A stretch of DNA of 64,000 nt from Pantoea piersonii (lineage in GTDB: Bacteria > Pseudomonadota > Gammaproteobacteria > Enterobacterales > Enterobacteriaceae). The stretch lies in the NCBI RefSeq assembly GCF_003612015.1, contig NZ_RARB01000007.1:124562-188561 (forward strand). The letters run 5' to 3'. Positions 39,367 to 50,973 of the stretch are shown here, piece by piece (position 1 is the stretch's first letter; the number at the start of each line of letters is the position of its first letter). Under the pieces are notes generated by a model. The model did no database searches, was not told the origin of the DNA, and worked only from the letters and a program-made list of their open reading frames with translations. Made by a program: the position numbers and the translations under genes.

Positions 39367-40047
39367 CTACAAGGTACGGCACAGGCACCAGATTTGTACG
39401 CTGGCCGCGCCCTGCGCCAGCAAAATGCGGCTGATCTCCCCCACGGTATTACCCGTTGTCACCACATCATCTATCAGAGCGATATGGCGTCCGCGCACGG
39501 CGATTTCAAGCTGGAAAGCGCCGCGTACGTTGCGCCGGCGCTGCGATGCGCTGAGTCGATGCTGCAGCGCGCCGCGTCGCCTGCGGCGCACGCCATCCTG
39601 GAACGCGCAGCCGAGCCAGCGCGCCAGCGGTTGCGCCAGCAGCGCCGCCTGATTGTAGCCGCGTCGGCAGGCGCGCATCTTATGCAGCGGCACGCACAGC
39701 AGCAAATCGGGCCGTCTCAGCCCGCGCGTGCGGTGAGCTTCCAGCCAGCTTAGCAAAAGCAGACGCGCCAGCATCACCCTGAGTGCGGTTATGCGGTAAA
39801 ACTTCAGCTGACGCACCCAGTGACGCAGCGGCGGCTGATAGCCGCTGACGCAGACCAGTGCCTGCCAGGGGGGCGGCGATCGCAGGCAACGTCCGCAGAC
39901 GACGCGGGAGGAGCCGGCGGGCAGGCCGCAGCGCGGACAGAGCACCGGCAACGGCGGCAGGGTGCGCAGGCAGACGCTGCATAGTCCGTGGGCGGCGACG
40001 CGCAGCGGCAGTCGGCATAGCCAACAGAGGGCTGGCATTGGTAGCAT
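39367..40047 (-). CDS. gntX: ComF-like phosphoribosyltransferase-family protein GntX
   Basis: Homologue of ComF, needed in E. coli for use of DNA as a nutrient together with the Hof proteins and historically named for gluconate. The 226-residue product has an N-terminal zinc-type region with CXXC pairs (CWLC, CSVC, CPRCG, CGRC). The C-terminal phosphoribosyltransferase-like motif is IALIDDVVTTGNTV. AGGAGG lies five bases before the ATG. It is divergent from bioH with 35 bases between starts. Confidence 0.92.
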   Translation of the reverse strand: MLPMPALCWLCRLPLRVAAHGLCSVCLRTLPPLPVLCPRCGLPAGSSRVVCGRCLRSPPPWQALVCVSGYQPPLRHWVRQLKFYRITALRVMLARLLLLSWLEAHRTRGLRRPDLLLCVPLHKMRACRRGYNQAALLAQPLARWLGCAFQDGVRRRRRGALQHRLSASQRRRNVRGAFQLEIAVRGRHIALIDDVVTTGNTVGEISRILLAQGAASVQIWCLCRTL

Positions 40048-40082
40048 AGCGGCCTCCTTAATGTTTTACGGGATAGTAACTA

Positions 40083-40859
40083 ATGACCTCGCTTTACTGG
40101 CACACCTGTGGAGAAGGGAAGAGTGATCTTGTGCTGCTGCACGGATGGGGACTGAACGCGGAGGTGTGGCAGAGCATCGTGCCGCGGCTCAGCCCGCATT
40201 TTCGTCTGCACCTGGTCGATCTGCCGGGCTATGGCCGCAGCACATCTGACGTCGCGCTTTCGCTGGCCGAGATGGCGCAACAGCTGCTGCCGCACTTGCC
40301 GCCGCGTGCGCTGCTGCTGGGCTGGTCGCTGGGCGGGCTGGTGGCGACCGAGCTGGCGCTGCGCGCGCCGCAACAGGTAGCGGGAGTGATCAGCGTCGCC
40401 TCTTCGCCCTGTTTTACCGCCAGCGAGGAGTGGCCGGGGATTAAGCCGGAAACGTTAGCGACCTTCCGTTCGCAGCTTAACAGCGACTTTCAGCGTACCG
40501 TCGAGCGTTTCCTGGCGCTGCAAACTCTGGGCACGGACAGCGCCCGTCAGGACGCGCGTCGGTTAAAAGAGGTGGTGCTGGCGCAGCCGATGCCGTCGGT
40601 GGCGGTGCTGGATGGCGGGCTGGCGATCCTGCGCGATGTCGATTTACGTGACCAGCTGCCGCGCATCGGGATGCCGTTTTTGCGTTTATATGGCGCGCTG
40701 GATGGGCTGGTGCCGCGTCGTATTGCCGCGCTGCTCGACGCCGCGCTGCCCGCTTCGCCTTCCGTGGTGATGGAGAAAGCCGCGCACGCGCCTTTTATTT
40801 CTCATCCGGAGGCCTTCTGCCAGCATATTCTTGATTTCAGTCAGAAGTGTGGTGGTTAA
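40083..40859 (+). CDS. bioH: Pimeloyl-[acyl-carrier protein] methyl ester esterase BioH
   Basis: Removes the methyl group from pimeloyl-ACP methyl ester, ending the pimelate phase of biotin synthesis. An alpha/beta hydrolase of 258 residues. The triad is Ser82 in LGWSLGG, Asp207 in ALDGLVP and His235 in KAAHAPF, the same numbering as E. coli BioH. The oxyanion loop is [12 protein letters not shown]. It is divergent from gntX. The 170 bases after it hold the promoter region of the following small gene. Confidence 0.96.
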   Translation: MTSLYWHTCGEGKSDLVLLHGWGLNAEVWQSIVPRLSPHFRLHLVDLPGYGRSTSDVALSLAEMAQQLLPHLPPRALLLGWSLGGLVATELALRAPQQVAGVISVASSPCFTASEEWPGIKPETLATFRSQLNSDFQRTVERFLALQTLGTDSARQDARRLKEVVLAQPMPSVAVLDGGLAILRDVDLRDQLPRIGMPFLRLYGALDGLVPRRIAALLDAALPASPSVVMEKAAHAPFISHPEAFCQHILDFSQKCGG

Positions 40860-41029
40860 ACCGGGCGCAAGACTGGAAATTTCCTCACCAGCTGTAATAC
40901 TTTGTAAGTAGGCATGGCCGCTTAATGATGTGAATTGTCCAGGGAGAGGATAATGCCGTTCCATCTCGCCTGACGCAATCCGGCGTCTGCTTACATCTCA
41001 CATAACGGAAATGAATGAGGGGTATTGTA

Positions 41030-41299
41030 ATGAAGGTGATGAAATGGGTTGTGGCTTCAGTGGTAATGGGCGCAGTGTCGTTTTCGGCGCTTGCGGCTAA
41101 GGAAGTGACCAAAGAAGAAGTGAAGAAAATGAATCTGGAGAAGATCGGTACGGTAAATACCACGGCGGAAACCACTTCGCCAATGGACGCCAAACGCGAA
41201 CTCTCCAAAATGGCTGATGAAAAAGGCGGCAAATACTACCGCGTGATCGCTGGCCGTGAACACGGCAAATTCAGCGCCACCGCGGATGTCTATAAGTAA
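41030..41299 (+). CDS. YhcN/BhsA-like periplasmic stress protein (DUF1471)
   Basis: A small exported protein of 89 residues with a signal peptide (MKVMKWVVASVVMGAVSFSALAA, shortened cleavage after ALA). One YdgH/BhsA/McbA (DUF1471) domain shows the pattern LEKIGTVNT, then SPMDAKRELSKMADEKGGKYYRV and a C-terminal HGKFSATADVYK. Members affect stress response, biofilm and surface properties; the role of this one is unknown. GAGGGG precedes the ATG at 41030. It abuts the convergent sugar phosphorylase gene with no gap and sits where E. coli has yhgA/feo. Confidence 0.85.
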   Translation: MKVMKWVVASVVMGAVSFSALAAKEVTKEEVKKMNLEKIGTVNTTAETTSPMDAKRELSKMADEKGGKYYRVIAGREHGKFSATADVYK

Positions 41300-42991
41300 T
41301 CAGCTACGCAACCAGACAAACTGCCAGGCATCCAGCGTAAGCGGCTGGGTGCCATCAACTCTCTTCTCTGTTACCACATCCTGAAAAAGACGCGCCTCCG
41401 GCAGCATCGTCTCGACGGTTTTCCCGCTCAGATTAAACACGCACAGCAGGCCGCTATCCGTCTGCTGCGGCTCATGACGCCTCAGCACCAGCAGCGCATT
41501 ATCGCTGTCATAGAGGGTCATCGGATTATCGGGATGAAAGGCGGCCTGGCGCGTGCGCAGCTGAATCAGCTGGCTGAGGCGGGTATAAATGGCGTGACGC
41601 AGTCCGCTGCTGTCCGCCAGCGCCGCCTCGATCGTTTTTAAGTCAAATTTTTGCCGGTTAATGGCGCGGTTATGGCCTGCGGCTTTGACGCCTTCATAGT
41701 CGTTACGCGAGCCGAGAATACTCTGGACATAGATGGCGGGCACGCCGGGGAACGACAGCAGAATAGCGTGCGCCAGCAGAAAGCGTCGCAGGCGCGTCTG
41801 GTCGTCGTCGTTCTGATGGTTGAGCGCGTCGAGATAGGTGACGTTAATCTCATAAGGGCTGGTGGTGCCATCCGGGTTGTTTTTATAGGAGACCAGCGCC
41901 CCTTCCAGCGCCAGATCGCGCACCAGCGCCACAATTTCCGTCTCAGAGAGAATGCCGCGCGCCGGGTTAAGCCCGATACCGTCGTGCGAGGCGAGAAAAT
42001 TAAAGAAGGTCGTGCCGCCCTTGCCTGGCTCAAGCGCGCCGGCCCACTGACGCAGCGCGCGTCCTGAACCCGAATGGATAGCGTGTAGCACCAGCGGCGG
42101 CAGGGAAAACTGATAGACCATCTGCGCTTCGTCATGACCGTCGCCGAAGTAGCTGACGTTATCTTTATGCGGCACGTTGGTTTCGGTGATGATCACCGTG
42201 CCGGGCGCGACCGTATCGGCAATGGCGCGAAACAGCTTAACCAGCAGATGCGTTTTTTCCAGATGGATGCAGCGCGTGCCGGGCGTTTTCCACATATAGC
42301 CGACGGCGTCGAGACGCACGTAATCCGCCCCTTTTTGCAGGTAGTCGAGCAGCACTTCCACCATACGGATCAGCACTTCGGGATTGCCGAAGTTAAGATC
42401 GATCTGATCGGCGCTGAAGGTCGTCCAGATAAAGCGCATCTCGCCGTTCGCCATCTCGAAGGGCGTCAGCAGCGGCGAAGTGCGCGGCCGCGTCACGCCG
42501 CTGAGATCGGTGGCGGGCGGCATGCTGATAAAGAAATCGTCCCAGCCGGGATCGAGCGCCAGGTAGTGTTTAAACCAGGCGCTGTGCGCGGACATATGGT
42601 TGCAGACGAAGTCGAACATCAGGCGCGTTTCCTGATGCAGCCGGGCGACATCCGGCCAGTCGCCACACAGCGGGTTGACCTGATGGTAATCGATGACGGA
42701 AAAGCCGTCGTCGGACGAATAGGGGAAAAAGGGCAGCAGATGAACCAGAGGAAAGGTTGACTGCAAATGCTGCTGATAAAAGCGGGAAAAGCTTTGCAGC
42801 GTGGGGACATCCGCCTCGCGAAACTGATCCGCGTAGGTGATCAGCACGACATCCTGTTCGTCCCAGTGCGCTTTGCGCGGCAGCTTAGTCGCGTCGCGCG
42901 CGGCGGCGATATGGCGCAGCAGGCGCTCTCGCGCCGCCTGAGGAAAGGTGTCGGCATAGATTTTATCGAGCAGCGCTGTGATCGTTTCCAT
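41300..42991 (-). CDS. GH13_18 sugar phosphorylase, YcjM-like (probable glucosylglycerate phosphorylase)
   Basis: A 563-residue member of the sucrose-phosphorylase branch of GH13. It resembles E. coli YcjM closely through its whole length, including SSDDGFSVIDYHQV, LMFDFVCNHMSA, IHLEKTHL and ETNVPHKDN. The nucleophile is Asp228 (YVRLDAVGYMWK), the acid/base Glu270 (IITETNVPH) and the third acid Asp337 (FLASHDGIGLNP). YcjM phosphorolyses 2-O-alpha-D-glucopyranosylglycerate to glucose-1-phosphate and glycerate, so that is the best guess. Unlike ycjM it stands alone, without transporter or dehydrogenase genes. The ribosome site is weak. Another disaccharide substrate is possible. Confidence 0.85.
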   Translation of the reverse strand: METITALLDKIYADTFPQAARERLLRHIAAARDATKLPRKAHWDEQDVVLITYADQFREADVPTLQSFSRFYQQHLQSTFPLVHLLPFFPYSSDDGFSVIDYHQVNPLCGDWPDVARLHQETRLMFDFVCNHMSAHSAWFKHYLALDPGWDDFFISMPPATDLSGVTRPRTSPLLTPFEMANGEMRFIWTTFSADQIDLNFGNPEVLIRMVEVLLDYLQKGADYVRLDAVGYMWKTPGTRCIHLEKTHLLVKLFRAIADTVAPGTVIITETNVPHKDNVSYFGDGHDEAQMVYQFSLPPLVLHAIHSGSGRALRQWAGALEPGKGGTTFFNFLASHDGIGLNPARGILSETEIVALVRDLALEGALVSYKNNPDGTTSPYEINVTYLDALNHQNDDDQTRLRRFLLAHAILLSFPGVPAIYVQSILGSRNDYEGVKAAGHNRAINRQKFDLKTIEAALADSSGLRHAIYTRLSQLIQLRTRQAAFHPDNPMTLYDSDNALLVLRRHEPQQTDSGLLCVFNLSGKTVETMLPEARLFQDVVTEKRVDGTQPLTLDAWQFVWLRS

Positions 42992-43086
42992 CGCGAATTG
43001 GGTGCCACGTCCCGGGTTGTTTTTTATGCAGGCGTGCTTTCAGCGTAGCGTCAAGAGAGGGATTTTCAACTTTACAGAGGAGGTTA

Positions 43087-43119
43087 CGCGCGCCCGATCC
43101 AGAATAAGCCGGGCGCGCG
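43087..43119. terminator. Hairpin downstream of yhgF
   Basis: CGCGCGCCCG and CGGGCGCGCG pair over a 13-base loop between the yhgF stop and the next gene. No T-run follows on the minus strand. Confidence 0.5.
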
Positions 43120-43125
43120 CAGGGT

Positions 43126-45459
43126 TTAACGTTTTTTGCCGAAGGCCGCCGCCAGCGCATCGCCCATCGCGCTGTTGCCTGCAGGCTGGCTGTTCGGGCG
43201 CGGACGCGGCTTCGCGCCGCCAGCCGGACGCGCGTTGTCGCGCGGCGCGCTGCGACCGTTGCCGCTGCTGCGCGCATTGCTGTCGCCAGGCTGTTCATCC
43301 AGCCGCATCGTCAGCGCGATGCGCTTGCGCGGCAGATCGACGTCCAGCACTTTCACCTTCACGATATCGCCCGCTTTCACCACCTGATGCGGATCTTCCA
43401 CAAACTTGTCCGACAGCGAAGAGATATGCACCAGGCCATCCTGATGTACGCCGATATCGACAAAAGCGCCAAAGTTAGTGACGTTGGTCACCGCGCCTTC
43501 CAGCACCATGCCCGGCAGCAGATCGTTAAGGGTTTCGACCCCTTCGGCGAACTGCGCGGTTTTAAACTCAGGACGCGGGTCGCGGCCCGGTTTTTCCAGC
43601 TCTTTAATAATGTCGGTAACGGTCGGCAGGCCGAAGCGCTCGTCGGTAAAGTCGACCGCCTTAACGTTGCGCAGGCTGGAGGGGTTGCCCATCAGGTCGT
43701 TCAGCGCCTGCTCGGTCGCCGCCAGGATACGCTCCACGACCGGATAGGCTTCCGGGTGCACCGTTGAGGCGTCGAGCGGGTTATCGCCATGGTTGATACG
43801 CAGGAAGCCCGCGCACTGTTCAAAGGCTTTCGGGCCGAGGCGGCTTACCTTAAGCAGCTGCTGGCGGTTCTGGAAACGGCCGTTCTCGTCGCGCCAGCTG
43901 ACGATATTCTGCGCCATCATGCGCGTCAGTCCGGCGACGCGAGCCAGCAGCGGAACGGAGGCGGTATTGAGATCGACGCCGACCGCGTTCACGCAGTCTT
44001 CCACCACCGCGTCCAGCTTCTTCGCCAGCAGGCTCTGGCTGACGTCATGCTGATACTGGCCGACGCCGATCGATTTCGGATCGATTTTCACCAGCTCCGC
44101 CAGCGGATCCTGCAGGCGTCGCGCGATAGAGACCGCGCCGCGCAGCGAGACGTCGAGATTCGGGAACTCCAGCGCCGCCAGCTCAGAAGCGGAATAGACG
44201 GAGGCGCCTGCTTCGCTGACGATCACTTTTTGCGCGGTGATATGCGGATACTGTTTCTGCACGTCGAGGAAGAAACGCTCCGTCTCGCGCGAGGCGGTGC
44301 CGTTGCCGATCGCCACCAGCTCAACCTGATGTTTCGCGCAGAGCGCAGCCACCACGGTCGCGGCTTTGGCTGCCTGGCCGGTATGCGGATAAATGGTATC
44401 GGTAGCGACCAGCTTGCCGGTGGCGTCCACCACGGCGACTTTTACGCCGGTGCGCAGGCCGGGATCGAGACCCATGGTGGCGCGCATGCCCGCCGGTGCC
44501 GCCATCAGCAGATCGTGCAGGTTGCGGGCGAAGACATTAATCGCTTCGTCTTCGGCGCGCTCGCGCACCGTGCCCATTAGCTCCGTCTCCAGGTGCAGCA
44601 TCACCTTGATGCGCCAGGTCCAGCTCACCACCGCCTTGCGCCAGCTGTCGGCCGGCGCGCCGTTGAGGCGCAGGTTGAGATGCTCGGCAATCAGCGTTTC
44701 GCCGTAGCTTTCGCGCGGCGGCTCGTCGAACTGCGGATCGGCGTTCAGCGACAGCTGCAGCACGCCCTCGTTACGACCGCGCAGCATCGCCAGTGCGCGG
44801 TGCGACGGCACGCTGTTCAGCGCTTCGTGATGATCGAAGTAGTCGCGGAATTTGGCCCCTTCCTGCTCTTTGCCTTCGACTACGCGCGACACCAGATGCG
44901 CGTTTTTCCACAGGTAGTCGCGCACCTTCGCCAGCAGCGTGGCGTCTTCGGCGAAGCGCTCCATCAGGATATAGCGCGCGCCGTCCAGCGCGGCGCGCAC
45001 GTCGGCGACGCCTTTGTCGGCATCGACATACTGCGCCGCTAGCTGTTCAGGATCCTGCGACGCATCCTGCCACAGCGTTTCGGCCAGCGGTTGCAGACCC
45101 GCTTCAATCGCGATCTGACCGCGGGTGCGGCGTTTAGGCTTATAAGGCAGATAAAGGTCTTCGAGTTCGGTTTTACTGAGCGTGCCGTTAATAGCGCCGG
45201 CGAGTTCGTCAGTCAGTTTGCCCTGCTCGTTAATAGACTTCAGAATCGACTGGCGGCGCTCTTCCAGTTCGCGCAGGTAGCCGAGACGCGTCTCCAGCTG
45301 GCGCAGTTGGGTGTCGTCCAGACCGCCGGTCACCTCTTTACGATAGCGTGCGATAAACGGCACGGTGTTCCCTTCGTCCAGCAGACGCACGGCAGCTTCA
45401 ACTTGCTCCGCACGCGCCTGCAGCTCACTGGCAATAATGTGGCTGAGATCTTTCATCAT
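43126..45459 (-). CDS. yhgF: Transcription accessory protein YhgF (Tex family)
   Basis: Nucleic-acid-binding Tex-type protein linked to transcription processes and stress tolerance. The 777-residue protein has the N-terminal Tex region ([19 protein letters not shown]), the YqgF-like RNase H fold ([20 protein letters not shown]) and helix-hairpin-helix units ([19 protein letters not shown]). A C-terminal S1 domain is [20 protein letters not shown], followed by a disordered Arg/Gly/Pro/Asn-rich tail ending AFGKKR. Two consecutive Met codons start it. In E. coli feoABC lies next to it; here the YcjM-like gene does. Confidence 0.95.
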   Translation of the reverse strand: MMKDLSHIIASELQARAEQVEAAVRLLDEGNTVPFIARYRKEVTGGLDDTQLRQLETRLGYLRELEERRQSILKSINEQGKLTDELAGAINGTLSKTELEDLYLPYKPKRRTRGQIAIEAGLQPLAETLWQDASQDPEQLAAQYVDADKGVADVRAALDGARYILMERFAEDATLLAKVRDYLWKNAHLVSRVVEGKEQEGAKFRDYFDHHEALNSVPSHRALAMLRGRNEGVLQLSLNADPQFDEPPRESYGETLIAEHLNLRLNGAPADSWRKAVVSWTWRIKVMLHLETELMGTVRERAEDEAINVFARNLHDLLMAAPAGMRATMGLDPGLRTGVKVAVVDATGKLVATDTIYPHTGQAAKAATVVAALCAKHQVELVAIGNGTASRETERFFLDVQKQYPHITAQKVIVSEAGASVYSASELAALEFPNLDVSLRGAVSIARRLQDPLAELVKIDPKSIGVGQYQHDVSQSLLAKKLDAVVEDCVNAVGVDLNTASVPLLARVAGLTRMMAQNIVSWRDENGRFQNRQQLLKVSRLGPKAFEQCAGFLRINHGDNPLDASTVHPEAYPVVERILAATEQALNDLMGNPSSLRNVKAVDFTDERFGLPTVTDIIKELEKPGRDPRPEFKTAQFAEGVETLNDLLPGMVLEGAVTNVTNFGAFVDIGVHQDGLVHISSLSDKFVEDPHQVVKAGDIVKVKVLDVDLPRKRIALTMRLDEQPGDSNARSSGNGRSAPRDNARPAGGAKPRPRPNSQPAGNSAMGDALAAAFGKKR

Positions 45460-45559
45460 CGATTCTGTCTTGCTTACAGGGTTGAAAAACAGGGGACAGT
45501 TATACGGACTGAAAAGTGAAATTGCCAGCGATGAGGGCGGCTTTCAGCGATATTCTGAA

Positions 45560-46036
45560 TCAGGCGTCCGGGTAGGTAATTTCGTTGACATACCAGAGCG
45601 CGGGGCCCAGCGGCGTCTCTACCGTCACGGCGTCGCCCGGCTCTTTTTTCAGCAGTGCGCGCGCCATCGGCGAGTCAATTGAAATGTAATCTTTCCGGCC
45701 GAAAATCTCGTCGTAGCCGACGATGCGAAAGCGTTTTACCTCGCCGTCGTCATTTTCTACTTCTACCCAGGCGCCAAAAAAGACTTTGCCATCCTGCTGC
45801 GGCGAATAGTCGACAATGCGCAGCGCCTCAAGGCTTTTTGTCAGATAACGTACGCGGCGATCGATTTCGCGCAGGCGTTTTTTGTTGTACTGGTAGTCAG
45901 CATTCTCGCTGCGATCGCCGAGGCTGGCGGCCCAGGTCACTTTTTTCGTGACTTCGGGGCGTTCTTCGCGCCAGAGATAGTCGAGTTCGGCTTTCAGCTT
46001 ATTGAAGCCTTCACGGGTGATCAGTCGGGTTTTCAT
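45560..46036 (-). CDS. greB: Transcription elongation factor GreB
   Basis: Stimulates cleavage of backtracked transcripts in RNA polymerase. The 158-residue product has the N-terminal coiled coil (REGFNKLKAELDYLWREERPEV) with the tip acidic residues in GDRSENADYQYNKK. The C-terminal FKBP-like domain contains YDEIFGRKDYISIDSPMARALL. The ATG at 46036 matches the E. coli start; the longer frame from 46078 adds 14 unrelated residues. It is 100 bases from yhgF and faces ompR with a small gene between. Confidence 0.96.
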   Translation of the reverse strand: MKTRLITREGFNKLKAELDYLWREERPEVTKKVTWAASLGDRSENADYQYNKKRLREIDRRVRYLTKSLEALRIVDYSPQQDGKVFFGAWVEVENDDGEVKRFRIVGYDEIFGRKDYISIDSPMARALLKKEPGDAVTVETPLGPALWYVNEITYPDA

Positions 46037-46090
46037 GCGTATCGACTCGGAAGCGTAAAAGCAGGCAGTGTAAAGCAAAGCAGGCGCGGC

Positions 46091-46146
46091 AAAAAAGAGT
46101 CGGGGAACAGGTTTTCAACGGTGAAAACCCTGTGTGTCGTTCCCCG
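46091..46146 (-). terminator. Terminator of the YjbE-like gene
   Basis: CGGGGAAC (46101-46108) pairs with GTTCCCCG (46139-46146), and inside it GGTTTTC (46110-46116) pairs with GAAAACC (46123-46129), giving a bulged two-part stem. On the minus strand the stem is followed by ACTC and six T residues (46091-46096), so it terminates the small gene at 46191-46430. Confidence 0.75.
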
Positions 46147-46190
46147 GTGGCGAAAGGGGCAGGTACAAAAAGTTAAAACGGCTTAAATCG

Positions 46191-46430
46191 TTATTTTCCC
46201 GCCACGGTAGACGTGGTGGTAGAAGAAGAGGTGCTTTTGTCGCCGCCGCCTGCGGTCGCAAGCGCCACGCCGAGCAGCGCGGCGACAGCGCCGACGCCAA
46301 TGGCGTTAGAGTTGCCCTGCGCGGTGGTCGAGGCCTGCGCACCGGCAGCTTCGCCAGCGGCGGTTGCCGCCAGAGCAGGATTCAAACTAAGGGTGGCCAG
46401 CGCACCCAGCACTAACAACGTTTTTTTCAT
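46191..46430 (-). CDS. Small secreted Ser/Thr/Gly/Ala-rich protein, YjbE-like
   Basis: A 79-residue protein with a signal peptide (MKKTLLVLGALATLSLNPALA). The mature part is Ala/Gly rich, with a hydrophobic core IGVGAVAALLGVALATAGGGDK and a Ser/Thr tail SSSTTTSTVAGK. This layout matches YjbE and GfcA-type small proteins encoded with exopolysaccharide operons in E. coli. The companion genes yjbFGH are not here, so it is an orphan copy. No enzymatic function is known. The start at 46430 follows AGGGATA on the minus strand; a frame from 46475 is longer but lacks a signal. Confidence 0.75.
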   Translation of the reverse strand: MKKTLLVLGALATLSLNPALAATAAGEAAGAQASTTAQGNSNAIGVGAVAALLGVALATAGGGDKSTSSSTTTSTVAGK

Positions 46431-46961
46431 TATTGCTATCCCTGTAGTGAAGCGAGTGAAAGCAGTGTGGTGCAATTCACAGCGGGCGGAAAGATAGCTT
46501 TACTAATTGATTTAAAGGACTTTATTTTTGAATGGCCTGAACCGTGGCGAAAATAGCGTTAATCCGAGAGAAGCATGCGGCAAGGCGCGCAGAGGATGGT
46601 ATTTTATGCTGTCGCCCGACGAGGCCGCTGCGCATCGAGGTATGGAAAGAAGACGACGAATAGCGCTAAAGTCAAATTGAGGATTAACTGTTTGATCTGC
46701 AAGCCTCAATAAACGACGGTTTACTTTTACGGCCGCAAATATCGAGAAAAAGTGACCGACTTTCAGATTTGCCGTAACTGTTGTGATCGGAGCATAAATA
46801 GATGATTTCACATTTAGCGCAGCGAGAAAATTAAAGATAAGCTCCTGTTTAATATGCTTTGTAACAATTTCGACTAGAATATAAACCATTAATGGCTGTC
46901 ACAGGCAGACAACTTTTTTTAACAATATCGTCTCAGGCAATGGCGCCTTTGGGAGTAGGAA
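46431..46961. other. Intergenic region upstream of ompR
   Basis: 531 bases, more A+T rich than its surroundings, holding the divergent promoters of the YjbE-like gene and ompR-envZ. A candidate ompR promoter is TTTGTA (46858-46863) with TATAAA (46880-46885), spacer 16. A 125-codon minus-strand frame at 46512-46889 shows no recognisable protein family and overlaps this promoter, so I do not call it. Confidence 0.5.
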
Positions 46962-49036
<2,075 letters not shown>

Positions 49037-49044
49037 GCAGTAAG

Positions 49045-49068
49045 CGGGCGCGGCGATGGCCGCGCCCG
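49045..49068. terminator. Hairpin between envZ and pckA
   Basis: CGGGCGCGGC and GCCGCGCCCG form a 10-base-pair stem with a GATG loop between the two convergent stops. No T-run. Confidence 0.6.
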
Positions 49069-49073
49069 AAGAG

Positions 49074-50693
49074 TTACAGCACCGGACCTGCTTTAACCAG
49101 CGCGGCGCCCGCCGCGTTATCGGTATATTTCTCGAAGTTAGTGATAAAGCGCTGCGCCAGATCGCGCGCCGCTTCCAGCCACTTCTCGTCACTCTCCCAG
49201 CTGCTACGCGGATCGAGCGTCGCGGCGTCGAGCTGACCCAGCGCTTTCGGCACCTGCAGGTTGAACACCGGCAGCGTCTCGGTTTCGGCATCATCCAGCT
49301 CGCCAGCCAAAATCGCGTTGATAATGGCGCGCGTATCCTTCAGCGAAATACGTTTGCCGCTGCCGTTCCAGCCGGTATTGACCAGATAAGCCTGCGCGCC
49401 TGCCGCCTGCATGCGCTTCACCAGCACTTCCGCATACTGGGTTGGGTGGAGCGTCAGGAACGCCGCGCCGAAACAGGCGGAGAAGGTAGGCGTCGGCGCG
49501 GTGACGCCGCGCTCGGTGCCAGCCAGCTTGGCGGTGAAGCCGGAAAGGAAGTGGTACTGCGTCTGCTCAGGAGTCAGGCGCGACACCGGCGGCAATACGC
49601 CGAAGGCGTCGGCGGTCAGGAAGATCACTTTCTTCGCGTGGCCCGCTTTCGAGACCGGACGCACGATATTGTCGATATGGTCGATAGGATAGGAGACGCG
49701 GGTGTTTTCCGTTTTGCTGTCGTCGTCATAATCGACGCTGCCATCTTCGCGCACCACGACGTTCTCCAGCAGCGCATTACGACGGATGGCGCGGTAGATT
49801 TCCGGCTCGGCCTGTTCGGAAAGCTTGATGGTCTTGGCGTAGCAGCCGCCTTCGAAGTTGAACACGCCGTCGTCATCCCAGCCATGCTCGTCGTCGCCGA
49901 TCAGCTGACGTTCCGGATCGGTGGAGAGGGTGGTTTTGCCGGTGCCGGAGAGGCCGAAGAACACCGCCACGTCGCCCGCTTTGCCGACGTTAGCCGAGCA
50001 GTGCATAGAGGCGATGCCGCGCAGCGGCAGCAGGTAGTTCATCACCGCAAACAGCCCTTTCTTCATCTCGCCGCCGTACCAGGTGCCGCCGATCAGCTGC
50101 ATCCCTTCGGTAAGGTTGAACGCCACGAAGTTTTCTGAGTGCAGCCCCTGCGCCTGCCAGTTGGGGTTAGTGCATTTCGCTCCGTTCAGCACCACGAAAT
50201 CGGGTTTAAAGTCCGCCAGTTCGCTTTCGCTCGGCTGAATAAACATGTTTTTGACGAAGTGCGCCTGCCAGGCCACTTCGGTCACGAAGCGCACGCTGAG
50301 GCGCGAATCGGGGTTGGCACCGCAGAAGGCGTCGATAACGAACAGACGTTTACCGGAGAGCTGTTCGGTTACGCAGGCTTTCAGCTGCTGCCAGGTTTCC
50401 TGCGACAGCGGCTGGTTGTCGTTTTTGCCTGTTCCTTGATCGTTCCACCACAGCGTGTCGCGGGTGGTGTCATCACGGACGATATATTTATCCTTTGGCG
50501 AGCGGCCGGTAAAAATGCCGGTATCGACCGCCACTGCGCCGCTTTGCGTCAGGGTGCCGCGCGCATAACCTTCCAGCTCGGGACGGAGTTCTTCGGTAAA
50601 CAGCGTATCGAAATCGGGGTTGTGGACCACTTCGGTGGTGCCCTCGATGCCCAAAGCGGCAAGATCTTGCGAGGTCAGGCCGGTAACGCGCAT
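49074..50693 (-). CDS. pckA: Phosphoenolpyruvate carboxykinase (ATP)
   Basis: Converts oxaloacetate and ATP to phosphoenolpyruvate, the gluconeogenic step from the citric acid cycle. It has 539 residues. The kinase-1a P-loop is [13 protein letters not shown], followed by the kinase-2 metal-binding Asp in [24 protein letters not shown]. The substrate-binding Arg is in [11 protein letters not shown]. The start at 50693 has AAGGAGC upstream and the E. coli-like N-terminus [16 protein letters not shown]; the longer frame from 50783 is unsupported. An inverted repeat AAAGTAAA/TTTACTTT (50881-50915) lies in its upstream region. Confidence 0.97.
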   Translation of the reverse strand: MRVTGLTSQDLAALGIEGTTEVVHNPDFDTLFTEELRPELEGYARGTLTQSGAVAVDTGIFTGRSPKDKYIVRDDTTRDTLWWNDQGTGKNDNQPLSQETWQQLKACVTEQLSGKRLFVIDAFCGANPDSRLSVRFVTEVAWQAHFVKNMFIQPSESELADFKPDFVVLNGAKCTNPNWQAQGLHSENFVAFNLTEGMQLIGGTWYGGEMKKGLFAVMNYLLPLRGIASMHCSANVGKAGDVAVFFGLSGTGKTTLSTDPERQLIGDDEHGWDDDGVFNFEGGCYAKTIKLSEQAEPEIYRAIRRNALLENVVVREDGSVDYDDDSKTENTRVSYPIDHIDNIVRPVSKAGHAKKVIFLTADAFGVLPPVSRLTPEQTQYHFLSGFTAKLAGTERGVTAPTPTFSACFGAAFLTLHPTQYAEVLVKRMQAAGAQAYLVNTGWNGSGKRISLKDTRAIINAILAGELDDAETETLPVFNLQVPKALGQLDAATLDPRSSWESDEKWLEAARDLAQRFITNFEKYTDNAAGAALVKAGPVL

Positions 50694-50942
50694 GTGACTG
50701 CTCCTTAAATCGTTTTGGTACTGCACAGGCGAATAATTATTGGTGTCGCGCCATCCTCTCCGCGTATTGCTGGGCGGATGCACGATCGCGCGCAGTGTAC
50801 TCTTCTGAGCCTGTGGGAAAAGCGTTGTCCATCAGAAATGCGAACCAGGGCGCGTTAAGCAGCAAAAACAACCGCTTTTGAAAGTAAAGTTAGCGTGAAA
50901 AGCTTATTTTACTTTGTAAATTAAGGGGATATAGCGGGGAGG

Positions 50943-50964
50943 AAAAAGGGCGGCAAAGCCGCCC
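50943..50964 (-). terminator. Terminator after hslO
   Basis: GGGCGGC and GCCGCCC with a three-base loop. On the minus strand the stem is followed by five T residues, so it ends the transcript from hslO (reading toward pckA). Confidence 0.88.
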
Positions 50965-50973
50965 AGGGATAAA

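Noticed and set aside
41300..42991. Naming the GH13_18 gene sucrose phosphorylase
   Set aside because: Full-length resemblance to YcjM (for example IHLEKTHL and ETNVPHKDN blocks) fits glucosylglycerate phosphorylase better; function is still unproven.
46512..46889. Minus-strand frame of 125 codons upstream of ompR
   Set aside because: No recognisable family, no good ribosome site and it overlaps the probable ompR promoter; recorded as intergenic.
50881..50915. AAAGTAAA/TTTACTTT inverted repeat upstream of pckA
   Set aside because: Arms are A/T-rich with a 19-base loop; may be chance and no regulator is suggested, so not listed as a site.
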